Source of the DNA: Clostridiales bacterium
GTDB taxonomy: Bacteria > Bacillota > Clostridia > Saccharofermentanales > Saccharofermentanaceae
Assembly: GCA_017551865.1 (NCBI GenBank)
Contig: JAFZKB010000025.1
Span: 62,001 to 126,000, forward strand
Direction of reading: 5' to 3'
DNA: 64,000 bases
A program made the translations under genes and the position numbers. The notes beneath the pieces were generated by a model. The model was not told where the DNA came from, made no database searches, and saw only the letters and a list, made by a program, of their open reading frames with translations. Positions 1 through 8,807 of this stretch are shown piece after piece (position 1 is the first letter of the stretch; every line of letters begins with the position of its first letter).

Positions 1-2
1 TT

Positions 3-2030
3 CAAATCGTTCCGCAGAGATATCTGGATCTGGATCTTTCCGATCTGGAGAAATATTTCGCAGCGGCCCGTGGTTACCAGGGAGAGAAGGGTAATGTAAA
101 AGCGCTCCCGATGAAGAAGTGGTTTAACACGAACTACCACTACATCGTTCCGGAATTCTCCGACGATACGAAGATCGAATATATCGGCAACAAGCCGGTC
201 TCCGAATATCTTGAGGCAAAAGCCCTCGGCGTGGATACGAAAGTGCTCCTGATCGGACCTTTTACGTTCCTCAAGCTTACGAAGTTCATTGGATCGAAAA
301 AGGCGGAGGATGTGGCAGAAGATCTCGCAAACGAGTACGTAAAGCTCTTTTCAGATCTTTCTTCTGCCGGTGCCAGCAAGATCCAGCTCGATGAGCCGTA
401 TCTCGTCCGCGATCTCGACTCTTCTGACATCGCACTTTTTAAGAAGATCTACGATATCCTCCTTTCGAACAAGAACGGTCTTTCGATCACACTTCAGACC
501 TATTTCGGAGATATCCGCGATATTTACAGCGAAGTGGTAAACCTGGATTTCGATGCGATCGGTCTTGACTTTGTCGAGGGAAGAAAGACGCTTTCCCTTC
601 TGAAGGAGAATGGTTTCCCGAAGGATAAGGTCCTCGTGGCTGGTGTCGTAAATGGTAAGAATATCTGGAAGAACGATTACAGTAAGACTTCTTCGATCCT
701 TTCCGAGATCAAGACGGTCGTTTCCGAAGATAACCTCGTGATCGGTACATCCTGCTCACTTCTGCATGTGCCGTACACACTCGCAAGCGAGTCGAAGATC
801 CCGGCGGAATATAAGAAGCACTTCGCGTTTGCGGAAGAAAAACTCCTCGAGCTTTCGGATCTTTCCAATCTGAAGGAGGAAAAACTTGCTGAAAACAAGG
901 CGCTCTTTGAAAAGAGACCGGACTGCGTAGATGAGAAGGTGCAGGCGAGAGTTGCTGCCATCAAGGAGTCCGACTACACCCGTCTTCCGGCTTTTGATGA
1001 ACGTGAAGCGATCCAGAAGGAAAAGCTTGGCCTTCCGAAGTTCCCGACCACGACGATCGGATCTTTCCCGCAGACGGCAGATGTCAGAAAGAACCGCTCC
1101 GAGTTCCGTAAGGGCGAGATCACGAAAGAAGAATATGTGGACTTCAATAAAAAGAAGATCGAAGAATGCATCCGCCTGCAGGAGGAGATCGGCCTCGACG
1201 TCCTCGTACACGGTGAGTTCGAGAGAAACGACATGGTCGAGTATTTCGGCGAGCATTTAAGCGGCTATGTATTTACCGAGAAGGCCTGGGTCCTCTCCTA
1301 CGGTACAAGATGCGTAAAGCCGCCGATCGTCTGGGGCGATGTTTCTCGAAAAGAACCGATCACGGTCGAGTGGTCGAAGTTCGCCAAGTCCTGCACGAAT
1401 AAGCCGGTCAAGGGCATGCTGACAGGCCCGGTCACGATCCTCAACTGGTCTTTCCCGAGAGAAGATATCACCATCAAGGAGAGCATCCAGCAGATCGCGC
1501 TTGCGATCCGAGATGAGGTTTTGGACCTTGAGGCAAACGGCATCAACATCATCCAGATCGATGAAGCGGCTTTAAGAGAAAAACTTCCGCTTAGAAAGTC
1601 CGACTGGTACAGCGAGTACCTTGATTTCGCGATCCCGGCCTTCCGTCTCGTACATAGCGGGGTCAAGCCGGAAACACAGATCCACACGCATATGTGCTAC
1701 AGCGAATTTACGGACATCATCCCGGCCATCGATAACATGGATGCCGACGTCATCACATTCGAAGCATCGCGTTCGGATATGCAGATCCTCGATTCCCTGA
1801 AAGAGAATCACTTTAAGACCGAAGTCGGACCGGGTGTGTACGATATCCACAGCCCGCGTGTTCCTTCCGTAGATGAGCTCGTCGCTCAGCTCAGCAGAAT
1901 CCGCGAGAAGACCGAGGATAAAAAGCTCTGGGTCAACCCGGACTGCGGCCTGAAGACCCGTGGCGAAGAAGAGACCGTAAAGAGCCTTAAGAATCTCGTG
2001 GCCGCCGCGAAGATCATCCGCGAAAAGTAA
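3..2030 (+). CDS. metE: Cobalamin-independent methionine synthase MetE (5' end outside window)
   Basis: Transfers a methyl group from 5-methyltetrahydropteroyl-triglutamate to homocysteine, the last step of methionine synthesis, in the cytoplasm. The reading frame is open from the first base, so the start lies upstream; about 675 residues are visible against roughly 750 in the family, so about 80 are missing. The segment [15 protein letters not shown] just inside the window is typical MetE. The C-terminal catalytic barrel carries the zinc ligands: His and Cys in HMCYSEF (about 1690-1710) and the later Cys in NPDCGLKTR (about 1938-1965). The next gene is metF, which makes the methyl donor, so the pair forms a methyl-transfer unit. 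No B12 riboswitch is visible inside the window. Identification is secure. Confidence 0.97.
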   Translation, partial: QIVPQRYLDLDLSDLEKYFAAARGYQGEKGNVKALPMKKWFNTNYHYIVPEFSDDTKIEYIGNKPVSEYLEAKALGVDTKVLLIGPFTFLKLTKFIGSKKAEDVAEDLANEYVKLFSDLSSAGASKIQLDEPYLVRDLDSSDIALFKKIYDILLSNKNGLSITLQTYFGDIRDIYSEVVNLDFDAIGLDFVEGRKTLSLLKENGFPKDKVLVAGVVNGKNIWKNDYSKTSSILSEIKTVVSEDNLVIGTSCSLLHVPYTLASESKIPAEYKKHFAFAEEKLLELSDLSNLKEEKLAENKALFEKRPDCVDEKVQARVAAIKESDYTRLPAFDEREAIQKEKLGLPKFPTTTIGSFPQTADVRKNRSEFRKGEITKEEYVDFNKKKIEECIRLQEEIGLDVLVHGEFERNDMVEYFGEHLSGYVFTEKAWVLSYGTRCVKPPIVWGDVSRKEPITVEWSKFAKSCTNKPVKGMLTGPVTILNWSFPREDITIKESIQQIALAIRDEVLDLEANGINIIQIDEAALREKLPLRKSDWYSEYLDFAIPAFRLVHSGVKPETQIHTHMCYSEFTDIIPAIDNMDADVITFEASRSDMQILDSLKENHFKTEVGPGVYDIHSPRVPSVDELVAQLSRIREKTEDKKLWVNPDCGLKTRGEEETVKSLKNLVAAAKIIREK

Positions 2031-2033
2031 AGA

Positions 2034-2150
2034 TGCCGGCCGCGCCGGAGGAATAGGTGCGGCAAGCGAAAATGCCGGCCGCGCGGGGCGCGTGCGTGAA
2101 GAAAAGAAGTACTGGCCGCGCCAGAGGTTTTCCTTCCGGCGCGTGCCCGA
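2034..2150. repeat. GC-rich imperfect repeats between metE and metF
   Basis: Directly after the metE stop, GGCCGCGC-containing units occur three times (2034-2045, 2073-2084, 2112-2124), and a second motif GGCGCGTGC followed by GAA occurs at about 2087 and 2138. Base composition is far more GC-rich than the flanking genes. An open frame crosses the block, but it has no ribosome binding site and low-complexity content, so I treat the block as non-coding. It may form secondary structure in a metE-metF transcript. Confidence 0.6.
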
Positions 2151-2164
2151 AATGGAGTAAGAAA

Positions 2165-3025
2165 GTGAAGATCGCTGAACTTTATAAACAGAACAGGAAG
2201 AGCCTTTCTTTTGAGATCTTCCCGCCGAAAAAGGATACGGAACTGGAAAGTATCGATGAGACGCTCGAAGTGCTTTGTGAACTGAAGCCCGACTTCATCA
2301 GCGTGACCTTCGGCGCCGGCGGCGGAAGTAACTGCAACCGCACCATCGAGATCGCGAAGAACATCAAGAGCAGATATGGGGTCGAGCCGGTCGTGCATCT
2401 GACGTCTCTCCACTATGATAAGAAGGAAATCGATGAGTTCGCCAATGTCATGGAAACTGAAGGCATCGAGAATATCCTCGCGCTTCGAGGTGACCGCACT
2501 CCTAAAATCGCGGAAAAGGACGATTTCCATCACGCGTCCGATCTCATCTCCTATCTTTCGGAAAAGCATGATTTCTGTTTCTTAGGCGCCTGCTACCCCG
2601 AGTGTCATCCGGAATCCGACGGAAAAGTAAATGACCTCAAGGGTCTTCGCAAGAAAGTCGATGCCGGTGCCGAAGTTCTGCTTTCGCAGCTCTTTTTCGA
2701 TAATGAGAAGTTCTACGATTTCTGTGAAAGATGCAGGATCGGCGGGATCGATGTGCCGATCATTCCGGGCATCATGCCGGTCATCAACGCCGCACAGATC
2801 CGAAGGATGCTGTCGCTCTGCAATGCGACTTTCCCGGAGCGCTTCAACCGCATCGTAAGGAAATACGAAGACCGAAAAGAAGCGCTTTTCGATGCGGGCA
2901 TGTCCTATGCGCTTTCCCAGATCATCGACCTTCTCGCCAGCGATATTCCGGGCATCCATCTTTACACCATGAATAATCCCGCCGTGGCCAGAAGAATATG
3001 TGAAGGCATCCGAAATATAGTATAA
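2165..3025 (+). CDS. metF: Methylenetetrahydrofolate reductase MetF
   Basis: Reduces 5,10-methylene-THF to 5-methyl-THF, the methyl donor used by MetE. The 286-residue product has the family hallmarks: SFEIFPPKK near the N-terminus, the FISVTFGAGG strand, ALRGDRTP (FAD region), YPECHPE, KVDAGAEVLLSQLFFD and IIPGIMPV. Length matches the usual 290 or so. The start is GTG at 2165, because GGAG lies at 2154-2157 seven bases upstream and the conserved homology begins there. An in-frame upstream start at 2057 would add 36 residues encoded by the GC-rich repeat block and is rejected. Probably cotranscribed with metE. Confidence 0.94.
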   Translation: MKIAELYKQNRKSLSFEIFPPKKDTELESIDETLEVLCELKPDFISVTFGAGGGSNCNRTIEIAKNIKSRYGVEPVVHLTSLHYDKKEIDEFANVMETEGIENILALRGDRTPKIAEKDDFHHASDLISYLSEKHDFCFLGACYPECHPESDGKVNDLKGLRKKVDAGAEVLLSQLFFDNEKFYDFCERCRIGGIDVPIIPGIMPVINAAQIRRMLSLCNATFPERFNRIVRKYEDRKEALFDAGMSYALSQIIDLLASDIPGIHLYTMNNPAVARRICEGIRNIV

Positions 3026-3046
3026 TTCCGATAGATCATATTTCGG
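3010..3046 (+). promoter_or_regulatory. Promoter -10 inside an inverted repeat
   Basis: TATAAT at 3021-3026 overlaps the end of metF and precedes the small gene at 3056. It is flanked by a 9-bp inverted repeat, CCGAAATAT (3010-3018) and ATATTTCGG (3038-3046). The repeat could be an operator or a leader hairpin; the right arm runs into the ribosome binding site (TCGGAGGA), so it could also affect translation. No good -35 was found. Confidence 0.45.
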
Positions 3047-3055
3047 AGGAAGCAG

Positions 3056-3463
3056 ATGGGATTTTTCGATTTTCTGAGTTCCGGTGAAGGAACGGCATAC
3101 GGATACAAGACTTTTAAGAACACCAAGGGCTGGGATAACAATAAGATGCTCGAGCTTTTGTCGGGCGTGGAGACACCTTACGGCAAGCCGAAGATCGGGT
3201 GGATCAGAGCTTTTGGAAAAGAAAGACAGGTCGTGGTCTTCAACAAGGCAAATGTCACGAACTATGTGTATGTCGATGCGCAGCCGAAGAAGATCATCAT
3301 CAGCATGGCGCCGAAGCCGGGCCAGATCGGCGGCTCGAAGGAACATTATGATCCGGAGGATTCCGAGATCGAGAATCCGGATTTTGTGCAGAGTACCATC
3401 GATACCATGGAACCTGTCGATGATGTGATCAAAGTGGTCAAAGAACTGATGGAGAAGTTCTGA
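3056..3463 (+). CDS. Small soluble protein of unknown function
   Basis: A 135-residue protein with no signal peptide or membrane segment and a strong ribosome binding site (GGAGGA at about 3044-3049). I do not recognise the family. It opens GFFDFLSSGEGTAYGYKTF, has a central beta-rich part (RQVVVFNKANVTNYVYVDAQPKKIIISMAPKPGQ) and ends in an acidic amphipathic helix (VIKVVKELMEKF). Composition and codon use match the neighbours, so it looks like a genuine resident gene. It probably has its own promoter within the end of metF. No function can be assigned. Confidence 0.75.
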   Translation: MGFFDFLSSGEGTAYGYKTFKNTKGWDNNKMLELLSGVETPYGKPKIGWIRAFGKERQVVVFNKANVTNYVYVDAQPKKIIISMAPKPGQIGGSKEHYDPEDSEIENPDFVQSTIDTMEPVDDVIKVVKELMEKF

Positions 3464-3468
3464 TTTTT

Positions 3469-3510
3469 CTCGAAAAGATCCGCGCCGCGGCGTGTACGGT
3501 CCTTTTCGAG
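3469..3510 (+). other. Imperfect inverted repeat downstream of the small gene
   Basis: CTCGAAAAGATCCG (3469-3482) can pair with CGGTCCTTTTCGAG (3497-3510) with two mismatches around a GC-rich loop. There is no U-tract after it, so it is a hairpin rather than a standard terminator. Confidence 0.5.
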
Positions 3511-3586
3511 AGGAGTCGAGAAACGCGGTTTATACGATCGGGCTATATCAGAAGAAAAAATAGTGCGTTACAATAAGGACGATGGC

Positions 3587-3608
3587 AGACGATGTCACCG
3601 TCTTTTTT
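3587..3608 (+). terminator. Weak intrinsic terminator
   Basis: AGACG/CGTCT 5-bp stem with a 7-nt loop followed by six T residues, ahead of the ribosome binding site of the next gene. The short stem makes this a low-confidence call. Confidence 0.4.
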
Positions 3609-3632
3609 GTTTGATAGCGGAGGAGAGAGAAT

Positions 3633-4163
3633 ATGCTCAGACTTAGACCATATAAGCCCTGCGACGCGGAAAGCATCGCGTCCTGGATCGATAATGAAAG
3701 GATGTTTCTTCTTTGGGGCGGAAATCATTTCTGTAACTTCCCGCTCACGGCAGAGGCGATCAACCGGAAATACCTCGAAAATAACGGCGGATGCGAGGAG
3801 CCGGATAACTTCTATCCGATGACGGCCTTTGATGAGGACGGCGTGGCCGGACATCTCATCATGCGCTACATCAAGGGCGACAACCGGATCATCCGGTTCG
3901 GATGGGTCGTCGTCGATGGTTCCCGCCGGGGGAAAGGCTATGGAAAAGAACTGATCCGTCTGGCGCAGAGATATGCTTTCACGGTCCTTAAGGCCGACAC
4001 CGTTTCGATCGGTGTTTTCGAGTGCAATACCGCGGCCTATAAGTGCTATCTTTCCTGCGGATTTAGGGCCTCGACCATCTGCGAAGATTCTTTTGTAGAA
4101 ATCGAAGGAAAGAATGAGCGGATCGTCGAACTGGAGATCAAAAAAGACGAGTGGAGCGAATGA
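3633..4163 (+). CDS. GNAT family N-acetyltransferase
   Basis: A 176-residue single-domain acetyltransferase. The acetyl-CoA-binding motif A appears as GWVVVDGSRRGKGYGKELI around residues 90-112 (R/Q-x-x-G-x-G/A type), and the following NTAAYKCYLSCGF is the usual motif B region. The substrate cannot be read from the sequence; small amines, aminoacyl or protein N-termini are all possible. AGCGGAGGAG lies just upstream and supports the start. It is followed after 16 bases by a second acetyltransferase, so the two are probably cotranscribed. Confidence 0.85.
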   Translation: MLRLRPYKPCDAESIASWIDNERMFLLWGGNHFCNFPLTAEAINRKYLENNGGCEEPDNFYPMTAFDEDGVAGHLIMRYIKGDNRIIRFGWVVVDGSRRGKGYGKELIRLAQRYAFTVLKADTVSIGVFECNTAAYKCYLSCGFRASTICEDSFVEIEGKNERIVELEIKKDEWSE

Positions 4164-4179
4164 AAAAAAGGAGAATAAC

Positions 4180-4752
4180 ATGATCACTTTTAAAGAAATG
4201 GATAAGTCCTGCTTCCCGATCTACGACCAGGTCACACAGAATGTGGAAATCAAGTCGGAATATCAGGTGAAGCGGGTAGATAACGGGCTCGGAGGACTTA
4301 TGCTGGAGGAAGTTCCGGTCACTCCGAAAATCAAGGATCTGAGTGTGTACGAGCGGGCCTGTGATTACGAAAAAGAATTCGATGTCAGCAACTGGCGTTT
4401 CTATATGGCGTTTGACGGGGAAGTCCCGGTCGGTGCGGCGACGGTGGCCGGCACGGATCCGAAGATCAATATGCTCAACGGACGGACCGACGCCTGCGTG
4501 CTCTGGGATATCCGCGTCGCGGACGCGTATAAGCATCAGGGCATCGGACAGGGTCTTTTCGAGATGGCAAAGGCCGGCGCGGCCAAAGACGGCTATAAGC
4601 AGATGATCATCGAATGCCAGAACAATAACGTTGCGGCATGCAATTTCTATAAAAAGCAGGGCGCATTCCTCGGAAAGATCGATATGTATGCCTACTATAC
4701 CGACCCGGATGTGCGGGACGATGTCCAGTTCATCTGGTATCTCGATCTTTGA
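4180..4752 (+). CDS. GNAT acetyltransferase, streptothricin-acetyltransferase-like
   Basis: A 190-residue GNAT protein. DIRVADAYKHQGIGQGLFEMA is motif A, and IIECQNNNVAACNFYKKQGAFLG resembles the ETQDNN-AC-FY segment of streptothricin acetyltransferases (Sat family), as does the layout with an N-terminal extension that precedes the fold. That suggests, but does not prove, aminoglycoside-like or streptothricin detoxification. ATG 4180 is chosen over an upstream in-frame start because AAGGAG lies at 4168-4173. Its stop sits 29 bases before the next gene. Such genes are common chromosomal housekeeping members in Clostridia, so resistance is only an inference. Confidence 0.8.
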   Translation: MITFKEMDKSCFPIYDQVTQNVEIKSEYQVKRVDNGLGGLMLEEVPVTPKIKDLSVYERACDYEKEFDVSNWRFYMAFDGEVPVGAATVAGTDPKINMLNGRTDACVLWDIRVADAYKHQGIGQGLFEMAKAGAAKDGYKQMIIECQNNNVAACNFYKKQGAFLGKIDMYAYYTDPDVRDDVQFIWYLDL

Positions 4753-4781
4753 CGGGAAGATGGCCGCAAATTGAGGTAAAA

Positions 4782-5423
4782 ATGGACTTAAGTAAAGTAT
4801 ATTTCGTCATCGGGACTTCCTATGCGGGAAAATCCACGATCGTAAAGAACCTGGCGAAGAAGCATAACGGCATCGCCCTTGAGGAGAACTACCAGGACGA
4901 AAAACTGCCGGAGCTCGACGCCCGGGAGTTCCCTAACCTCTGCTATACCAGGGATCTTCAGGACTGGCATGAGTTCATAAGAAGGACGCCCGAAGAGTAT
5001 GTCCGCTGGGTCAATGGCGCCAAGAAGGAATGCGAGACCGTCGAGCTTTCGATACTTTCGGAAGTGCTTTCCAGGGAGGAGTCAAAAGGAAAACTGATCT
5101 TCGTGGATACGAACATCTCGATCCCGACCCTCCATCGGATCTCGGACGAAAAGCATGTTCTTGTCATGATGTCGGATCCGGAAATCGCGATCTCCCGGTT
5201 CTTTGACCGGCCGGACCCGGAAAAGCAGTTCCTCTATCAGCTGATGCTTGAGGAGCCGGATCCGCAGGCTGCCCTCGATAATTATCGGGAGATCCTCGTA
5301 AAGCTCCATTCGAAAGAAAGCTACGACGAGCTTAAGGAATCGGGTTTTCCGATCATCTACCGCGATGAGAAAAGGACCCAGGAAGAGACGGTCGAACTGG
5401 CGGAGAAGATCTTCGGGATCTAA
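4782..5423 (+). CDS. P-loop NTPase / kinase-like protein of unknown substrate
   Basis: A 213-residue cytoplasmic protein with an N-terminal Walker A loop, FVIGTSYAGKSTIV (residues 8-21), typical of small-molecule kinases such as gluconate, shikimate or nucleoside kinase-like proteins. A Walker B-like strand follows (KLIFVDTNIS, about 107-116), and the C-terminal half is helical and acidic. No known kinase lid motif is recognisable, so the substrate is unknown. The start is ATG 4782, with GAGG 5 bases upstream; a TTG overlapping the preceding stop is less likely. Probably the last gene of the acetyltransferase operon. Confidence 0.75.
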   Translation: MDLSKVYFVIGTSYAGKSTIVKNLAKKHNGIALEENYQDEKLPELDAREFPNLCYTRDLQDWHEFIRRTPEEYVRWVNGAKKECETVELSILSEVLSREESKGKLIFVDTNISIPTLHRISDEKHVLVMMSDPEIAISRFFDRPDPEKQFLYQLMLEEPDPQAALDNYREILVKLHSKESYDELKESGFPIIYRDEKRTQEETVELAEKIFGI

Positions 5424-5532
5424 AGCCCCCCGGGTCATGAACGGGAGCCATCTGATGTGACTTCTTCCTTTCAGGGCGCTTTTGTATTAGAATAAAAGCG
5501 TCAAAATGTGGGACGGGATAAGGAAACATCAC

Positions 5533-6993
5533 ATGGTTCTAGTTGATAAGTTCAAGGGATTGACGACAAAAAAGAAGATCCTGCTTCTTTCTGCGGTCGC
5601 GCTTGTGATCGCGGCGATCGTCTGGGTCTGCTTCCATTTCTTCGGAAAAGGGTACCTGGCTACTACTATGCGCCTTCTCCGTGTGGAGGGCACCGTCTCG
5701 ATCGAAGATTCCAAAGGGAAAGAAAAACCCGTCATGAACAATATCCGTTTCTCCAGCGGCGATGCGCTGAATACCGGTTCAGATGGTCTTGCCTCCGTCG
5801 GTCTCGATGACACGAAGATCGTAACGCTTGAGCACGACAGCCGTGCGGAATTTGTTAAGCGCAAAAAACAGCTGGAACTGAAACTTACCAAGGGTGCCCT
5901 GTATTTTGAGGTCACCGAGCATCTTAACGACGATGAGACCTTCGAGATCAAGACGTCCACCATGACGGTCGGTATCCGCGGTACTTCGGGCTACGTCTAT
6001 TACGACGAGGACGGCCGTGCATCCTTAGTCCTGACCGATGGTAAAGTCACGGTCGTGGCGACAAATCCGGAGACCGGAGAGACCAAAACGACGGATGTTA
6101 AGGGCGGTCAGTCCATCAAGGTCTATATCTATTCCGCAGACAGGCCGGAAGGCAGTATCGATTTCTATCTCGATGACCTCGACGAAAGCGAGATCCCGGA
6201 ATTCCCGCTGCGCCTGCTCGCCGATAACGATGAATTGCTCGACAAGATCTGCGATGACACGGGCTGGGATAAAGACGAGATCCGAAAGCTCATCACCGAG
6301 ATCTTAGACGAGGAAGAAAAGAAGAAGTCGGAGGAGACGCCGACTCCGGATCCGACTCCGGGCGATACACCAACACCTGTACCGCCGGAATCGTCGGAAG
6401 ATCCGTCTGATCCGTCGGATACCCCGACCCCCACCAATACGCCTACACCTGTGCCGCCAGCGCCGACAAATACGCCGACCCCGGAACCGTCTGAATCGGA
6501 TCCATCGGACCCGACCAATACCCCGACACCGGTCCCACCGACGCCGACCAATACTCCTACTCCGGTCCCGCCACCGCCGACGAACACGCCAACACCGGTG
6601 CCGCCGACACCCACAAATACTCCAACGCCGGTTCCTCCGACGCCCACAAATACACCACCGCCGACGAACACGCCGACGCCAACACCGACCAATACACCGA
6701 CACCGACGCCGACAAATACCCCTACACCGACACCGACCCCGAAGCCGATCCCGGACAGAGAGGTTGATGTTCCGTCTGGATTTGCCGAAGAGATCGAGTG
6801 GATCGAAGAGGAAAGGGTATTTATCATCTACGGAAATGACGAACACGGCAACGAGAAGTATCTCGGCTGGGTCGAAGGAAAGTGGGTCGAGCTGAGACGA
6901 GAAGAAAAATATAATATAGACCTCGGATATAACCAGGAATATTTCTACTACAAGAATTCCAAAGGGAAGGAAATCCTGTACTACATACGTTAA
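5533..6993 (+). CDS. Membrane-anchored FecR-domain protein with Pro/Thr linker
   Basis: A cytoplasmic stub and one membrane helix ([23 protein letters not shown]) are followed by an extracellular FecR-like domain ([13 protein letters not shown]... [34 protein letters not shown] ... [13 protein letters not shown]), then a linker of about 130 residues built of [12 protein letters not shown] units (about 6340-6750) and a 70-residue C-terminal aromatic, acidic domain. FecR domains in such proteins usually sense or scaffold at the envelope. ATG 5533 has AAGGA 8 bases upstream; ATG 5506 lacks one but is possible. A TAGAAT -10 lies at 5488-5493. The gene ends 8 bases before a CHASE2 cyclase, a recurrent FecR/CHASE2 partnership. 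Confidence 0.85.
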   Translation: MVLVDKFKGLTTKKKILLLSAVALVIAAIVWVCFHFFGKGYLATTMRLLRVEGTVSIEDSKGKEKPVMNNIRFSSGDALNTGSDGLASVGLDDTKIVTLEHDSRAEFVKRKKQLELKLTKGALYFEVTEHLNDDETFEIKTSTMTVGIRGTSGYVYYDEDGRASLVLTDGKVTVVATNPETGETKTTDVKGGQSIKVYIYSADRPEGSIDFYLDDLDESEIPEFPLRLLADNDELLDKICDDTGWDKDEIRKLITEILDEEEKKKSEETPTPDPTPGDTPTPVPPESSEDPSDPSDTPTPTNTPTPVPPAPTNTPTPEPSESDPSDPTNTPTPVPPTPTNTPTPVPPPPTNTPTPVPPTPTNTPTPVPPTPTNTPPPTNTPTPTPTNTPTPTPTNTPTPTPTPKPIPDREVDVPSGFAEEIEWIEEERVFIIYGNDEHGNEKYLGWVEGKWVELRREEKYNIDLGYNQEYFYYKNSKGKEILYYIR

Positions 6994-7001
6994 GGTGAAG
7001 C

Positions 7002-8804
7002 ATGAAAAGTGAGAAAAACAGAAATCTGATCATCTCTTTGGTAGGCGCACTGATCATCGTGCTGCTTTGTGGAAAGGGTCTTTTCGAAAGTCCGGACATG
7101 TGGCTGCAGGACAAGCTTTTCCAGCGGCCTGTCGCGGTGCCGGACGACATCGTCATTATCGGTGTCACGGAAAAGGATTTCAAGGAATTCGGACCGTACA
7201 ACACGTGGGGACGCTCCGTTATGGCCAGTGCGCTCGAAGCGCTCGGCAGTGATCCGGAAAACCGCCCGGCCGTCGTAGCGATGGACTTTCTGTATCAAGG
7301 TGAGACCACGCCGGAAGAAGACCAGCGTCTTTCAGATGCGGCGGAAAAACTCGGGTGCGTCATCACGGCGACGAAAGCAGGGATCGGCACGCAGTATTCT
7401 TTCGGAAGCGACAAGGTGATCGTCAACGACCGTGCCGTGCTTTCCTACGAAGAACCTTACAAGGCGCTGAAGGATGTCTCCACACAGGGACATATCAATG
7501 CCATGTACGACGATGACGGTGTCCTGCGTCACGCGATCCTCTATATCGAGCCGGAAGGCGAAAGAGTCTATTCCATGGCCTATCAGGCGGCATCCATGTA
7601 TGCAGGGAAAAAGGGTATCTCCATTTCGGAGCCGCCGGTGGACGAAGTGGGTCAGTACTTCGTGACTTTTTCCGCAGAACCGTCCGGATTCTACGAAGGG
7701 GTCTCCCTCTGTGATCTCATAAACGGCAATGTGCCGTCTTCCTACTTTTCAGGGAAACTGGTCCTGATCGGCCCTTACTATGCCGCGGGACTTTCGGACT
7801 TTTTTACCACAGCGATCTCCCGGGGCGAGTATATGTACGGCATCGAGTATCAGGCGAATGTCATCCAGTGCATCCTCGATGGAAACTATAAGACACAGGT
7901 GCCGGACTATATCCAGCTGATGGTATTAGGGCTTGTGTGCTTCGCCTTCCTTTATTTTGTGACCAGCCGGAGACTTCTGGTCGCTGTCCCGATCCTCTTT
8001 GCATTCGCGGCACTCGGGATCGGCGGATCGGTCATGCTCTTTTCCGCCGGCTATATCACGCACGTATTCTGGATCCCCTTCGGTGTCCTCGTGCTCTTTA
8101 TCGTCGCAGAGGCCAGTAACTATATCCGCGCGGCGATCGCCAGACAGAACGTCACGAAGACATTCGAAAGATATGTTGCTCCGAGTATCGTGGGCGAGAT
8201 CTTAAAGGAAGGTACCGACAGCTTGAAACTCGGCGGCAAGCTCTGCGATATCGCGGTGCTTTTCGTGGATATCCGCGGATTTACCACGATGTCTGAGCGG
8301 CTCTCTCCGGAGGAAGTCGTCCACATCTTAAACCAGTATCTTTCCATGACGAGCGCCTGCATCGAGAAGAACAAAGGAACCCTCGACAAGTTCGTCGGTG
8401 ATGCGACCATGGCCTTCTGGGGCGCGCCTCTTCCGGAAGAGGATCCGGTCTATCTGGCAGCCAAAACGGCGCTCGATATCGTAGAAGGTGCGGACGCACT
8501 TTCCGCGAAACTGAAAGAAGAGATCAACGAAGAACTCCATGTCGGCGTCGGCGTCCATTACGGACCGGCCGTTGTCGGCAACATGGGTTCGGAAAAGAGA
8601 ATGGACTATACGGCGATCGGAGATACCGTCAATACCGCCGCAAGACTCGAGGCCAATGCTCCGGGCGGAACTGTCTATATCAGCCGCGCCGTCGCGGATG
8701 CATTAAAGGGCAGAATGAAGTTCGAATCCCTCGGCGATTCCATCCGTCTCAAGGGCAAGGCAGAGGGCTTCGAAGTATTAAAACTGACAGGACCGGAGGA
8801 ATAA
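7002..8804 (+). CDS. CHASE2-domain class III adenylate cyclase
   Basis: Predicted to make cAMP in response to an extracellular signal. A first membrane helix (residues 8-25) is followed by an outside CHASE2 domain (about 30-300; VVAMDFLYQGE, ILYIEPEGERVYSMAYQAA, GEYMYGIEYQANVIQ), a three-helix membrane block (about 308-378) and a cytoplasmic cyclase domain (about 410-590). The two metal aspartates are in FVDIRGF and GDATMAFW, the substrate Lys is in GTLDKFVGD, and the transition-state Asn/Arg are in DTVNTAARLE, so the enzyme should be active. AAGGTG precedes the ATG. Three bases separate it from the next gene, implying one operon with the FecR protein and the GGDEF fusion. Confidence 0.92.
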   Translation: MKSEKNRNLIISLVGALIIVLLCGKGLFESPDMWLQDKLFQRPVAVPDDIVIIGVTEKDFKEFGPYNTWGRSVMASALEALGSDPENRPAVVAMDFLYQGETTPEEDQRLSDAAEKLGCVITATKAGIGTQYSFGSDKVIVNDRAVLSYEEPYKALKDVSTQGHINAMYDDDGVLRHAILYIEPEGERVYSMAYQAASMYAGKKGISISEPPVDEVGQYFVTFSAEPSGFYEGVSLCDLINGNVPSSYFSGKLVLIGPYYAAGLSDFFTTAISRGEYMYGIEYQANVIQCILDGNYKTQVPDYIQLMVLGLVCFAFLYFVTSRRLLVAVPILFAFAALGIGGSVMLFSAGYITHVFWIPFGVLVLFIVAEASNYIRAAIARQNVTKTFERYVAPSIVGEILKEGTDSLKLGGKLCDIAVLFVDIRGFTTMSERLSPEEVVHILNQYLSMTSACIEKNKGTLDKFVGDATMAFWGAPLPEEDPVYLAAKTALDIVEGADALSAKLKEEINEELHVGVGVHYGPAVVGNMGSEKRMDYTAIGDTVNTAARLEANAPGGTVYISRAVADALKGRMKFESLGDSIRLKGKAEGFEVLKLTGPEE

Positions 8805-8807
8805 AAG

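Noticed and set aside
2057..2164. N-terminal extension of metF starting at 2057
   Set aside because: The extension is encoded by GC-rich repeats, has no homology to MetF and no ribosome binding site; GTG 2165 has GGAG at the right distance.
4180..4752. Firm call of an acquired antibiotic (streptothricin) resistance gene
   Set aside because: Only family resemblance is visible; base composition and neighbours are ordinary, and no mobile element is nearby.
6165..6846. Long minus-strand frames rich in Gly/Val or Arg/Cys opposite the FecR protein
   Set aside because: They are antisense shadows of the Pro/Thr repeat; no start signals.
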